Part shown: piece after piece, positions 1 through 8,130 of the stretch
How positions within the stretch are numbered: the first letter of the stretch is position 1
How the letters are laid out: each line of letters starts with the position of its first letter
DNA from: SXRF01 sp038043465
Lineage (GTDB): Bacteria > Pseudomonadota > Alphaproteobacteria > Rickettsiales > SXRF01
NCBI GenBank assembly: GCA_038043465.1
Contig: JBBTBX010000005.1
Location: forward strand, 110,934-174,933
Reading direction: 5' to 3'
DNA length: 64,000 nucleotides
Position numbers and translations under genes: made by a program
Notes under the pieces: generated by a model
What the model saw: only the letters and a program-made list of their open reading frames with translations
Database searches by the model: none
Told to the model about the DNA's origin: nothing

Positions 1-1
1 G

Positions 2-289
2 GCTGAAGAAGTTTCTGGTTTTGGTGAAAGTGCCAATCCTGATAGTTTAAGTTTAGAGACAGTTTATGATATTCCGGTGCAGATTACCGTAGTACTCGGT
101 AGAACCAGCATGCAGGTTAATCAGCTCCTTAAACTTGGTCGTGGCGCAGTTATAGAGCTTGACCAGAAAGTCGGAGAACCGATAGATATTTTTGTCAACA
201 ACCGCCTGGTGGCTCGCGGAGAAGTAGTTGTTGTTGAGGATAGAATCGGCGTAACCATGACAGAAATTATAAAGACGGATAAACATTAG
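2..289 (+). CDS. fliN: Flagellar motor switch protein FliN, C-terminal part (gene begins before the window)
   Basis: The frame is open from the first bases and ends at 289, giving about 95 residues of a SpoA/FliN domain. The visible part contains the family pattern VYDIPVQITVVLGRT, then QLLKLGRGAVIEL, and ends with VNNRLVARGEVVVVEDRIGV followed by TEII. FliN forms the lower C-ring of the flagellar switch with FliM and FliG on the cytoplasmic side of the motor. It heads a same-strand flagellar gene run (flbD, flhA, flhF, flhG, fliK), which supports the call. The true start lies outside the window, so its length cannot be judged. Confidence 0.95.
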   Translation, partial: AEEVSGFGESANPDSLSLETVYDIPVQITVVLGRTSMQVNQLLKLGRGAVIELDQKVGEPIDIFVNNRLVARGEVVVVEDRIGVTMTEIIKTDKH

Positions 290-293
290 CTGC

Positions 294-381
294 AATCCTG
301 TGAGACACATCAGTGTCTGCACAGGATCTGTGCATAATTGATAAATATCCTGTGCAATTGCTTTGCAATTGCACAGGATTG
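294..381. repeat. Dispersed palindromic element, CAGGAT family, copy 1
   Basis: Between fliN and flbD lies an 88-bp palindromic segment made of several inverted copies of the word ATCCTGTG / CACAGGAT. Related copies are at 7980-8071, 35528-35625 and 40416-40504. It lies in frame upstream of flbD and makes a 26-codon false extension of that gene. This copy lacks the terminal GTCAT/ATGAC seen in the others. It probably folds as RNA and may affect the mRNA between the two genes (inference). Confidence 0.8.
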
Positions 382-390
382 GGGGAAAAT

Positions 391-1737
391 ATGAGGCTAC
401 TAATCATCGGAGAACTATACGGACAGCTAGGCACAGCAAGCACAATAGCCAAATCACGCGGTGCCAAAGTGGCGCATGTAGCCGATATTGAAGGAGCAAT
501 GAATGCCCTGCGTAATGGTCAGGGTGCTGATCTTATCATGGTTGAAGTGCGCGAAGACATTGAAAAGCTGGTGACCATGCTGATGCGCGAACGCTTTAAC
601 CTGATGGTTATCGCCTGCGGTCTGGATACCGACAAAGACGCTGCCGTAAAAGCCATAAAATCCGGCGCGAAAGAATATATCCCGCTACCTCCGGATGAAG
701 AGCTGATAGCCGCCGTTCTCGAAGCCATAACCGAAGAAATAAAATCCATAATTTACGCCGATCCGGCAACCGCTAAAGTAATTTCCCTTGCCGAGCAGAT
801 TGCCCCAAGCGATGCCAGCATTTTAATCACCGGCGAATCCGGAACCGGAAAAGAAGTAATTGCCCGTTATATTCACCGCAAAAGCAAGCGTGCCAACCAC
901 CCGATGATCTGCGTCAATTGCGCGGCAATACCGGAAGCCTTGCTGGAAGCCGAATTATTCGGTCATGAAAAAGGCGCGTTCACCGGCGCAATCGCAAGAC
1001 GAATCGGCAAGTTTGAAGAAGCAGATGGTGGAACAATTTTGCTTGATGAAATCAGCGAAATGGATTTACGCCTGCAGTCGAAATTGCTGCGGGTTTTGCA
1101 GGAACGTGAAGTTGATAGGGTCGGTGGCAGTAAACCGGTAAAGGTCAATATCCGCGTTCTGGCAACTTCCAACCGCAATATGCAGGAAGAGGTAAAAAAA
1201 GGCACATTCCGTGAGGATTTATATTTCCGCCTCAATGTAATCAGCCTGAACATGCCTTCTTTGCGCGATCGCAAGGAAGATATTAAGCCACTTTCTGAGC
1301 ATTTTATTGAGAAATATTCTAAAGCCAACGGCATTTCAGTCAGAAAACTAACTGATGCGGCGATGAACAAATTACTGGCTTATAACTGGTCAGGAAATGT
1401 ACGCGAACTTGAAAACACCATGCATCGCAGCGTCCTGCTCGCCAGTGGCAACGCCATAGATGCCGAAGCGATTTATTTAAGCGGCGCGCCGGAGGAAGAA
1501 AAAACTCCTGTCCAAGCCCCTAGTCCCCAGCACCTAGCACCTAATAACAACCCCCTCGTTGGTCGTTCATTGGAAAATGTTGAACAGGAGCTGATAATAG
1601 ACACTCTTAGCTATTGCCTCGGCAACCGCACCCACGCCGCCAATATCCTCGGAATCTCAATCCGCACCTTGCGCAACAAACTAAAAGCCTATGGCGAAAA
1701 TGGTCTGAGTGTTCCTCCAGCCGTTGGAGACGAATAA
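391..1737 (+). CDS. flbD: Sigma-54-dependent flagellar transcription activator FlbD-type
   Basis: The 448-residue protein has an N-terminal receiver-like domain (about 1-115) without an obvious phosphoacceptor pocket. A central AAA+ domain follows with Walker A GESGTGKE and the sigma-54 contact motif GAFTGA, then a C-terminal Fis-type helix-turn-helix (GNRTHAANILGISIRTLRNK). This is the architecture of FlbD, which activates mid and late flagellar genes from sigma-54 promoters in alphaproteobacteria. The start at 391 is chosen because GGGGGAAA lies just before it; an upstream in-frame start would translate a palindromic repeat. A Pro-rich linker near residues 374-392 is encoded by heptamer-like repeats (about 1522-1550). 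The gene lies between fliN and flhA. Confidence 0.9.
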   Translation: MRLLIIGELYGQLGTASTIAKSRGAKVAHVADIEGAMNALRNGQGADLIMVEVREDIEKLVTMLMRERFNLMVIACGLDTDKDAAVKAIKSGAKEYIPLPPDEELIAAVLEAITEEIKSIIYADPATAKVISLAEQIAPSDASILITGESGTGKEVIARYIHRKSKRANHPMICVNCAAIPEALLEAELFGHEKGAFTGAIARRIGKFEEADGGTILLDEISEMDLRLQSKLLRVLQEREVDRVGGSKPVKVNIRVLATSNRNMQEEVKKGTFREDLYFRLNVISLNMPSLRDRKEDIKPLSEHFIEKYSKANGISVRKLTDAAMNKLLAYNWSGNVRELENTMHRSVLLASGNAIDAEAIYLSGAPEEEKTPVQAPSPQHLAPNNNPLVGRSLENVEQELIIDTLSYCLGNRTHAANILGISIRTLRNKLKAYGENGLSVPPAVGDE

Positions 1738-1740
1738 TGA

Positions 1741-1832
1741 GGATTCAGGATTCGGGATTCAGGATTCAGGAAAGTAAGAATGATAAATTCTTACTTATTT
1801 CTTCCCTGACCTCCGAATCCCGAATCCCGCCC
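1741..1832. repeat. Heptanucleotide-repeat inverted pair (word GGATTCR)
   Basis: Immediately after flbD are four tandem heptamers of the form GGATTCA or GGATTCG. About 45 bp later come heptamers of the opposite sense, CCGAATC. The two arms can pair as a stem. The same layout with different seven-base words recurs at many intergenic sites in this window (4012, 24178, 45250, 59661 and others). Confidence 0.8.
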
Positions 1833-1854
1833 CCTGTTTTGCAAGGCAAAACCC

Positions 1855-4008
1855 ATGGCTGAAACCGGAGCAACAACCACAGCAGGCAAAGCAGGAGCGA
1901 CCAACTGGACTGGTGAAATAAACGCCATGATGCGGCGCAAGGACATCTATTTTGCGGTTGGCATTATAGCGATACTCGTGGTTTTAATTTTACCATTACC
2001 CACTTTCCTGCTCGATTTTTTCCTTGGCATATCCATCACCCTTTCAGTCATTATCCTGATGACGGTCTTGTTCGTGGAAAAGCCTCTGCACCTTAGCTCT
2101 TTCCCCACTATCCTGCTCATTGTCACCATGCTCAGGCTTTCGCTCAACATCGCCTCCACTCGTTTGATTTTAGCGCATGGACATGAGGGAACAGGAGCCG
2201 CCGGGCATGTAATTCAGGCATTTGGCGGTTTTGTAATGGGCGGCTCGGTGGTTATCGGCGTGATTATTTTCGGCATACTCACCATCATCAATTTCGTGGT
2301 AATAACCAAAGGTTCCGGTCGTATCGCCGAAGTATCGGCCCGCTTTTCATTAGACGCGATGCCCGGCAAGCAAATGGCAATTGATGCCGATTTATCGGCA
2401 GGCCTTATCACCGAAGAAGCTGCCAAACTCCGGCGCAAGGAAATTGAAGATGAGAGCAATTTTTTTGGCTCGATGGATGGTGCCAGCAAGTTCGTGCGCG
2501 GTGATGCCATTGCTGGCTTGCTTATCACCTTCATTAACTTCATTGCCGGTATAATAATCGGAGTAGCGCAGAAAGACCTGCCCTTTAACGAAGCCCTTAA
2601 TCACTACACAGCACTAACCGTTGGTGATGGCCTGGTTTCGCAGATTCCAGCCCTCATTGTCTCCACCGCCGCCGGTATTCTGGTTACAAAATCCGGTGTC
2701 GCCGGTTCAGCGGAAAAAGCGGTACTCGGTCAGCTCAGCCGTCATCCGGCAGCAATGGGTATAACTTCAGTGTTTTTATTCATCATGGCTTTGTTGCCCG
2801 GCATCCCTTTTGCTCCATTTTTTGTCCTTTCCGCTATAACCGGCTTTGCTTCCTATTACATGTTTAAAAACCCACAAATGATAAACCCCAAAACCGGTGA
2901 GGCATATTCAGCAAAAGACGCTCCCAAACTTCTGGAAAATCAGAATAAGGATGGCACGGAAGCCAAAGCACAGGAAGAACAGCCCGCCGACTTCCTACAG
3001 ATTGACAGCCTCCGCCTTGAGCTTGGCTATGGTTTGCTGCCACTCATCAATTACCAGAAAGGTCACCGCCTCACTGAACAAATTAAGGCTTTGCGTCGCC
3101 AGATGGCGCGTGAACTTGGCTTTATTATTCCTTCCGTGCGCATTCAGGATAATATGCAGCTCCCACCCAACACTTATGTGGTGAAGGTAAAGGAAATCGA
3201 AGCAGCGCGTGGCGACATTCGCCCTGATATGTTACTCGTTATGAATCCAAGCGGTGGTAAAATAACTCTGCCCGGCGAAGAAACCACCGAGCCGACTTTC
3301 GGCCTTCCGGCGATGTGGATTAACGAGTCAGCCCGTGAGGAAGCTCTGTTCCGTAATTTCACCGTGGTTGACCCGCCAACCGTTATCACCACCCACCTCA
3401 CCGAAGTCATCAAAGACAATATGTCTGAGTTGCTATCATATGCCGAAACCCAGAAACTGCTCGATGACCTCGGCAAGACCCAGCAAAAGCTGGTGTCCGA
3501 AACTATCCCGTCGCAAATCAGCGTCGGCGGTGTGCAGCGCGTATTGCAGAATCTCCTGCGTGAACTGGTTTCCATCCGCGATCTTTCCACCATTATTGAA
3601 GCAATCGCCGAAGCCTCACGCAGCACACAGAATATCAGTATGATAAGCGAGCATGTCCGCAGTCGTCTTGCCCGCCAGATAAGCCATGGACAAACCACAG
3701 AAGCTGGATATATCCCCATCATCGCCATGTCGGCTGGCTGGGAGCAGACTTTTGTTGAAGCACTAAGTGGCTCCGGTGATGACAAAACCCTGTCAATGGC
3801 ACCAAGCCGGATCCAGGAATTTATAGGCAGTGTCCGCAGCAATTTTGATAAAATGGCGATGCAGGGTGAAAGTCCGGTGCTGCTCACCAGTCCGGCAATT
3901 CGTCCCTATGTGCGTTCCATTGTTGAACGTTTCCGCCCATCAACAGTGGTAATGTCGCAGAACGAAATTTACATGAAAGCACGGATTAAAACTCTGGGGC
4001 AGATATGA
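1855..4008 (+). CDS. flhA: Flagellar type III export gate protein FlhA
   Basis: The 717-residue length is normal for FlhA. The N-terminal half (about 25-330) holds the membrane segments and the conserved FHIPEP-region pattern, including LLIVTMLRLSLNIASTRLIL and KGSGRIAEVSARFSLDAMPGK. The soluble C-terminal half (about 370-717) is the cytoplasmic nonameric ring that docks export substrates and chaperones. FlhA uses the proton gradient to drive export of rod, hook and filament proteins. The first ATG after the repeat, at 1855, is used; AAGGC upstream is a weak ribosome site. It is followed by flhF and flhG, the usual order in alphaproteobacteria and others. Confidence 0.97.
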   Translation: MAETGATTTAGKAGATNWTGEINAMMRRKDIYFAVGIIAILVVLILPLPTFLLDFFLGISITLSVIILMTVLFVEKPLHLSSFPTILLIVTMLRLSLNIASTRLILAHGHEGTGAAGHVIQAFGGFVMGGSVVIGVIIFGILTIINFVVITKGSGRIAEVSARFSLDAMPGKQMAIDADLSAGLITEEAAKLRRKEIEDESNFFGSMDGASKFVRGDAIAGLLITFINFIAGIIIGVAQKDLPFNEALNHYTALTVGDGLVSQIPALIVSTAAGILVTKSGVAGSAEKAVLGQLSRHPAAMGITSVFLFIMALLPGIPFAPFFVLSAITGFASYYMFKNPQMINPKTGEAYSAKDAPKLLENQNKDGTEAKAQEEQPADFLQIDSLRLELGYGLLPLINYQKGHRLTEQIKALRRQMARELGFIIPSVRIQDNMQLPPNTYVVKVKEIEAARGDIRPDMLLVMNPSGGKITLPGEETTEPTFGLPAMWINESAREEALFRNFTVVDPPTVITTHLTEVIKDNMSELLSYAETQKLLDDLGKTQQKLVSETIPSQISVGGVQRVLQNLLRELVSIRDLSTIIEAIAEASRSTQNISMISEHVRSRLARQISHGQTTEAGYIPIIAMSAGWEQTFVEALSGSGDDKTLSMAPSRIQEFIGSVRSNFDKMAMQGESPVLLTSPAIRPYVRSIVERFRPSTVVMSQNEIYMKARIKTLGQI

Positions 4009-4011
4009 TAA

Positions 4012-4097
4012 TCAGTGGTCAGTGGTCAGTGGTCAGTTATCAGTTTAGCAATACTCTTTTTTTCCTGACAACTGACAACCGACAACTGATAACTAGT
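4012..4097. repeat. Heptanucleotide-repeat inverted pair (words CAGTGGT and GACAACT)
   Basis: Between flhA and flhF are four or five tandem heptamers related to CAGTGGT. After about 25 bp of A/T-rich loop come four heptamers related to GACAACT. The arms are roughly complementary (CAGTTRT against RCAACTG), so the transcript could form a hairpin between the two coding regions. Confidence 0.8.
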
Positions 4098-4111
4098 CTC
4101 ATGAGGAACTC

Positions 4112-5152
4112 ATGAGGCTGCGCACCTTCACCGCCACCGACATGCCGGCTGCAATGCAGATGGTGCGTGATGCGCTCGGCGATGATGCGATTATTCTTAA
4201 CACCAAACCCGGCGAAAACTATGTAACCGTTACCGCCGCGATTGAGGAGGATGCACCTCCGTCATTGCGAGGAGGCATAGCCGACGTGGCAATCCAGAAA
4301 AACAAAGGCTGGATTGCTTCACCACAAGAAAGAATTGTGGTTCGCAATGACGACCAACTAATTTCCGACATAAAATTCGAACTGCAGAACACTCTGCGCT
4401 TCCATAATCTTCCGGAAATACTGGTAGCAAAATTACTGCAAAAAATAACCATCAACGATTTTAACGAAATTATAGAAAAATATCGTGGTTCTGATGAGTT
4501 ATTCCGCCCTGCCCTGGAAAGGCTGCTTGCCCGCAATTTTGTTTTTGAACCTCTGCGCTTTTCCACAAATGATATGCGGATAATGCTGATTGGCACGCCC
4601 GGGATAGGAAAAACTCTGACCATAGCCAAACTGGCTACCAAACTGGCTATGGGCAAACAATCACTTGTAGTGATCACCACCGATACCAACCGCGCAGGCG
4701 GCATTGAGCAGCTCTCAGCCTTCACTTCAATTCTGAATGTAGAATTACAGGTGGCGGAAACCCTAAAGGAACTTCAGGAAATCACTATATCTATACCAAT
4801 AAAAACCCGTGTCCTGATCGATACCCCCGGTTGTTCGCCATATGACCATAAGGAGTTTGCGGAATTGAAAAATATTGCCAGTATAGAAAATGTAGAACCG
4901 ATATTAGTTATGCCAGCGGGCGGTGATAGCCTGGAAGCGATAGACATGTTGGAAATCTTCAGCGAGATAAGAATACGCCGCTTGCTCATCACCAGATGTG
5001 ATACCACACGGCGTTTCGGAGGAATTATGGCAGCAGCACTTACTCACGGCCTCAGCTTCTGCAATATAAGCCGTAGTGGCAGCATTACCGATACATTACT
5101 AGCACTGGAACCGGGATTACTGGCGCAAATGTTGCTAAGATATAGAACGTAA
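4112..5152 (+). CDS. flhF: Flagellar SRP-type GTPase FlhF, with an in-frame repeat insertion
   Basis: The 346-residue protein starts with the FlhF pattern MRLRTFTATDMPAAMQMV and has a C-terminal SRP54-like G domain. The P-loop is GTPGIGKTLTIAKLATKL, followed by TTDTNRAGG and the switch-like VLIDTPGC. FlhF works with FlhG to place and number flagella at the pole. The start at 4112 follows GAGGA. Residues about 50-80 are not FlhF sequence: they are the translation of a dispersed palindromic repeat (4261-4351) whose other copies in this window are intergenic. The insertion falls in the poorly conserved linker before the GTPase core, so the protein is probably functional. Confidence 0.92.
   Translation: MRLRTFTATDMPAAMQMVRDALGDDAIILNTKPGENYVTVTAAIEEDAPPSLRGGIADVAIQKNKGWIASPQERIVVRNDDQLISDIKFELQNTLRFHNLPEILVAKLLQKITINDFNEIIEKYRGSDELFRPALERLLARNFVFEPLRFSTNDMRIMLIGTPGIGKTLTIAKLATKLAMGKQSLVVITTDTNRAGGIEQLSAFTSILNVELQVAETLKELQEITISIPIKTRVLIDTPGCSPYDHKEFAELKNIASIENVEPILVMPAGGDSLEAIDMLEIFSEIRIRRLLITRCDTTRRFGGIMAAALTHGLSFCNISRSGSITDTLLALEPGLLAQMLLRYRT
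4261..4351. repeat. GTCATTGCGAG-family palindromic element inside flhF
   Basis: This 91-bp palindrome begins GTCATTGCGAG and ends CGCAATGAC. It contains the inner pair GTGGCAATCCAG and CTGGATTGC. Copies at 28836-28920 and 62329-62412, and a half copy at 48441-48480, are intergenic. Here it is read through in frame as flhF codons 50-80 without a stop codon. This parallels the in-frame palindromic elements known from Rickettsia protein genes. Confidence 0.85.
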
Positions 5153-5174
5153 ATAATAAATTAAAGGATGTAAT

Positions 5175-5927
5175 ATGAGTGAAACCAGACAGAATTTAAT
5201 TGCAGTAGCTTCCGGCAAGGGTGGAGTTGGCAAAACCTGGCTTTCCGTCACCCTCGCCCATCTGATAGCCCGTTCTGGTCGCAGCGTGTTATTATTTGAT
5301 GGCGATATTGGTCTTGCCAATGTCGATGTCCAGCTTGGTCTTACACCTGGGCGTGATTTGAGCAGCGTACTTTCCGGCCGCAGCACTCTTAAAGAAGCGG
5401 TAACGCATTACGCCGAAGGTGGCTTTGACATAATCGCCGGACGCTCCGGTTCAGCCTCGCTTGCCACCATGCCGCTGGAAAAACTGGCAACCATCGCGGG
5501 TGCGCTACGCGTCATGCAGAATGATTATGATTTTGTGATTATCGATCTCGGAGCCGGCATCGAGCAGCATGTGCAATATCTGGCGGGACTAGCCTCACGC
5601 TGCCTTGTGGTGCTTACCGATGAGCCAACCTCACTCACCGATGCTTACGCTTTCATAAAAATCACGCAAGGTAACAAGCCAGCGCCGGAAATTGGCATTG
5701 TGGTGAATCAGGCAGCAACCCAGAAAGAAGGTGATGCCACCTATCAGGCGATTAATAAAGCCTGCAATAATTTTCTTGGCATGTCGCCGCCACTGATGGG
5801 TATAATCCGCCGTGATAATAAGGTAAAAGACAGCATCCGCAGCCAGAAATCCCTGCTCATCAAAGCCCCGCATTCCACCGCCGCCACCGATGCCGCCCTT
5901 ATTTCAATAAAACTGATGCAGAGATAG
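5175..5927 (+). CDS. flhG: Flagellar number regulator FlhG (MinD/ParA-like ATPase)
   Basis: The 250-residue MinD-family ATPase has the deviant Walker A motif SGKGGVGKTWLSVTLA. Walker A' (LLFDGDIGLANVDVQLGL) and Walker B (DFVIIDLGAGI) follow. FlhG (also called FleN or YlxH) antagonises FlhF and limits flagellar number. The gene starts 22 bp after flhF and follows AAAGGA, consistent with one operon. No C-terminal amphipathic helix as strong as MinD's is evident, and the flhF neighbour favours FlhG over MinD. Confidence 0.93.
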   Translation: MSETRQNLIAVASGKGGVGKTWLSVTLAHLIARSGRSVLLFDGDIGLANVDVQLGLTPGRDLSSVLSGRSTLKEAVTHYAEGGFDIIAGRSGSASLATMPLEKLATIAGALRVMQNDYDFVIIDLGAGIEQHVQYLAGLASRCLVVLTDEPTSLTDAYAFIKITQGNKPAPEIGIVVNQAATQKEGDATYQAINKACNNFLGMSPPLMGIIRRDNKVKDSIRSQKSLLIKAPHSTAATDAALISIKLMQR

Positions 5928-5940
5928 ATAATAGGTTATT

Positions 5941-6055
5941 GTCATACCGAGCTTGCCGAGGTATCTTCTCTTCTGTCATACCGCCGTATGGCGGTATCCG
6001 GTTTATAATTTTAGTTGTATTTTGTGCCAGACCCCGCAATAAATGCGGGGTGACA
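5941..6055. repeat. GTCAT/ATGAC-type palindromic repeat cluster
   Basis: Downstream of flhG are two abutting repeat units. The first begins GTCATACCGAGC. The second begins GTCATACCGCC, contains the perfect palindrome ACCGCCGTATGGCGGT, and ends with CCCCGCAATAAATGCGGGGT before GACA. It belongs to the same broad superfamily as 49701-49776 and 56733-56796. A role as a bidirectional terminator or mRNA stabiliser is possible but not shown. Confidence 0.7.
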
Positions 6056-6078
6056 AGCTTATTATTTATGGAAAAACT

Positions 6079-6201
6079 ATGACTAAGAAAAAACCAAAAC
6101 TTATAAAATGGGATTCTGCAAAATATCTTAAAACGGAAATTGCTAAAGTTCATAGAACTATTACCCGTGCGCGTGATTTATGGTCGATCTCCGTCTCATA
6201 A
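6079..6201 (+). pseudogene. Small frame resembling the N-terminus of a putative addiction-module antidote protein
   Basis: A 40-codon frame starts at 6079 and contains the pattern LIKWDSAKYLKTE. This resembles the first residues of the TIGR02684-type antidote family (typically D-x-A-x-YL-x-[ST]-E). After about 22 residues the resemblance ends and the frame runs into the start of fliK, overlapping it by 22 bp. No helix-turn-helix remains, so it cannot be a complete antitoxin. It is best read as a relic left between flhG and fliK, or it may be a chance reading frame. Confidence 0.35.
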
Positions 6202-7970
6202 CCATCCTCCCACCGCAGCCGGTGCAAGGTGTGCAGCAGCCACAGGTTACCGGCAACCAGTCAGGGCAGGTTACAGTTGCCACACTTCCGGTAGGCTCGG
6301 TTTTAAGCGGGTTTATCATCAACCGCGACAGCAGTGGCAACCCGGTACTACGTACCGAAAAAGGCGATATAATTTTTTCCAGCAATTTTTTCCTGAAAAT
6401 CGGCAGCGAAATCACCATCCGTATTGAACAAAGCGCGGGTAGCAATACAGCCCATATACTCTCGGTTAATGGACAAGATCCGGAAATAGCCGTGCAACAA
6501 TCCGGCTTCACGCCGGAACCTGAAGTTATAGTCAGCGAAAATCTACGAAAACCCGCACCAACAATCACAAATCCAACAAATGCCGGCGCAACGACTGTAA
6601 CATCAGCTCAATCTTCCTCCCCTACAATCACCATTACCGGAACTATAATCTCTCCTGTCACTACCCAAGCCGACGCGAAAACTTCCGGCATTAATCAAAA
6701 TAGCTTCGCACCTGCCAACACGATACTTCCAAACGGATCACAATTATCTCTTAAAATAGTTGATATCTCAAAACCGGCACCAATAATATCACCAGTTACA
6801 AACTCCTCAGGGCAGCAAACACAATCTCTCACGCCATCACCAACATCACCACCAACCCAGCAACCAAATACATCTAATCCAATATCTACCCCATATGCTA
6901 CTTACGCCAAAAATTCCGCCACAATCCCTTATCCATCCGGGAATACCGGAGCTTTGCCGACCCAGCAACCACCTAGCCAGACATCAGCACCATTACCCAC
7001 GAATTTAACATCCGCACCTCAGACCGGACAACAAATCGTCGCAACAGTAATCAGCAATGATCCAAACGGCGAAGCAATTGTGCAAACCCCACTTGGCATA
7101 ATCCGCCTGCAGGCAGGAACGCAACTTCCGATAGGAAGCCATGTAACCTTTGAAATCGCACAAATCCAAACCCCGGAAGAACTGGCCTATACTAATAACC
7201 AGCAACTAGTAACTAGTAACTATACGACCCCCGCCCCACTCACCCAGCTTGCCAGAACTCCCGGCGCACTTTCTAATATTTTTACCTTAATTTCCGGTCT
7301 GCAAACAAATGATGCCCTTAATTTTATAAATAATAATATTCCAACAATCACCAGGCCACCATTCGGACAAAACCCAAATGAAAGTACCGGCCAGAATAAT
7401 ATACTGACATCGCTTTTCCGATTTGCTGCGACGTTAAAAAGCGGTGATTTCCGCGAATGGCTGGGACGTGGAAATACAAAATGGCTGGAAGACAATGGTC
7501 ATGAAAATCTGCTGAAAAAAGCCGAAGGCGAATTTATGTCCCTCGCCCGCCAGTTTGTTGATGTACCGCCGCGTAGCTGGCAATCGCTGTTTTTCCCGAT
7601 AGCAATTGCTGGAGAATTGCAACAGACCCGCTTGTTTGTTAAGCGCGATCGCAAACAAAAGGAAAATAACGGAAATGTAACTAGTGAAGAAAATACCCGT
7701 TTCGTGCTGGAGATGGATTTATCACAGCTTGGCGAAATGCAGATGGATGGCTTTGTCCGCAACCACAGCAATAATGTTCAATTTGACCTTATAATCCGCA
7801 GCTTAACCAAGTTTTCTCAAGAAATTGAAAATGATATATTGAATATATACAACAATATCGGCGAACTAACAGGCTATAAAGGCAGCCTGTCATTTCAGAC
7901 AGTAAAAGAATTCACCGTAAATCCCATGGAAGAAATTATAAAAGATAATCATGAGAATGTGATTATTTAG
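6180..7970 (+). CDS. fliK: Flagellar hook-length control protein FliK-like
   Basis: The 596-residue protein is rich in Pro, Thr, Ser, Gln and Asn over its first 400 residues, as expected for the FliK ruler segment. The C-terminal region (about 420-590) is globular and includes the stretch LEMDLSQLGEMQMDGFV followed by a beta-rich segment, which fits the Flg_hook (FliK C-terminal) domain. FliK measures the hook and switches export specificity through FlhB. Sequence similarity in this family is weak, so the call rests on composition, domain order and position after flhG. Near residues 339-349 the coding sequence contains AGTAACT heptamers like those in the intergenic repeats. Confidence 0.75.
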   Translation: MVDLRLITILPPQPVQGVQQPQVTGNQSGQVTVATLPVGSVLSGFIINRDSSGNPVLRTEKGDIIFSSNFFLKIGSEITIRIEQSAGSNTAHILSVNGQDPEIAVQQSGFTPEPEVIVSENLRKPAPTITNPTNAGATTVTSAQSSSPTITITGTIISPVTTQADAKTSGINQNSFAPANTILPNGSQLSLKIVDISKPAPIISPVTNSSGQQTQSLTPSPTSPPTQQPNTSNPISTPYATYAKNSATIPYPSGNTGALPTQQPPSQTSAPLPTNLTSAPQTGQQIVATVISNDPNGEAIVQTPLGIIRLQAGTQLPIGSHVTFEIAQIQTPEELAYTNNQQLVTSNYTTPAPLTQLARTPGALSNIFTLISGLQTNDALNFINNNIPTITRPPFGQNPNESTGQNNILTSLFRFAATLKSGDFREWLGRGNTKWLEDNGHENLLKKAEGEFMSLARQFVDVPPRSWQSLFFPIAIAGELQQTRLFVKRDRKQKENNGNVTSEENTRFVLEMDLSQLGEMQMDGFVRNHSNNVQFDLIIRSLTKFSQEIENDILNIYNNIGELTGYKGSLSFQTVKEFTVNPMEEIIKDNHENVII

Positions 7971-7979
7971 CCAGCCTTC

Positions 7980-8071
7980 GTCATCCTGTGGATAGGCGAC
8001 AGCCTATAGCACAGGATCTGTTCACAATTTGCTGAGATCCTGTGCAGTCGCTTCGCGCCTCACAGGATGAC
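7980..8071. repeat. Dispersed palindromic element, CAGGAT family, copy 2
   Basis: This 92-bp unit begins GTCATCCTGTGG and ends CACAGGATGAC. Its right half is nearly identical to the right half of the copy at 40416-40504 (one difference over about 40 bp). It lies between convergent fliK and the beta-helix gene, where it could act as a shared transcription end (inference). Confidence 0.85.
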
Positions 8072-8130
8072 ACCAATCCTAAAACCCGCTCGGGCAAACT
8101 TCATCGCAAACACATAGCCCATATCATTTA

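Noticed and set aside
313..390. N-terminal extension of flbD by 26 codons
   Set aside because: It only translates the CAGGAT palindromic repeat; ATG 391 has a strong ribosome site and starts the family sequence.
963..1370. Long antisense frames opposite flbD, flhA, glmS and other genes
   Set aside because: They mirror the codon structure of strongly supported genes, lack ribosome sites and have no recognisable domains.
1741..1832. CRISPR array
   Set aside because: Units are contiguous seven-base words without unique spacers of constant length, and no cas gene is present.
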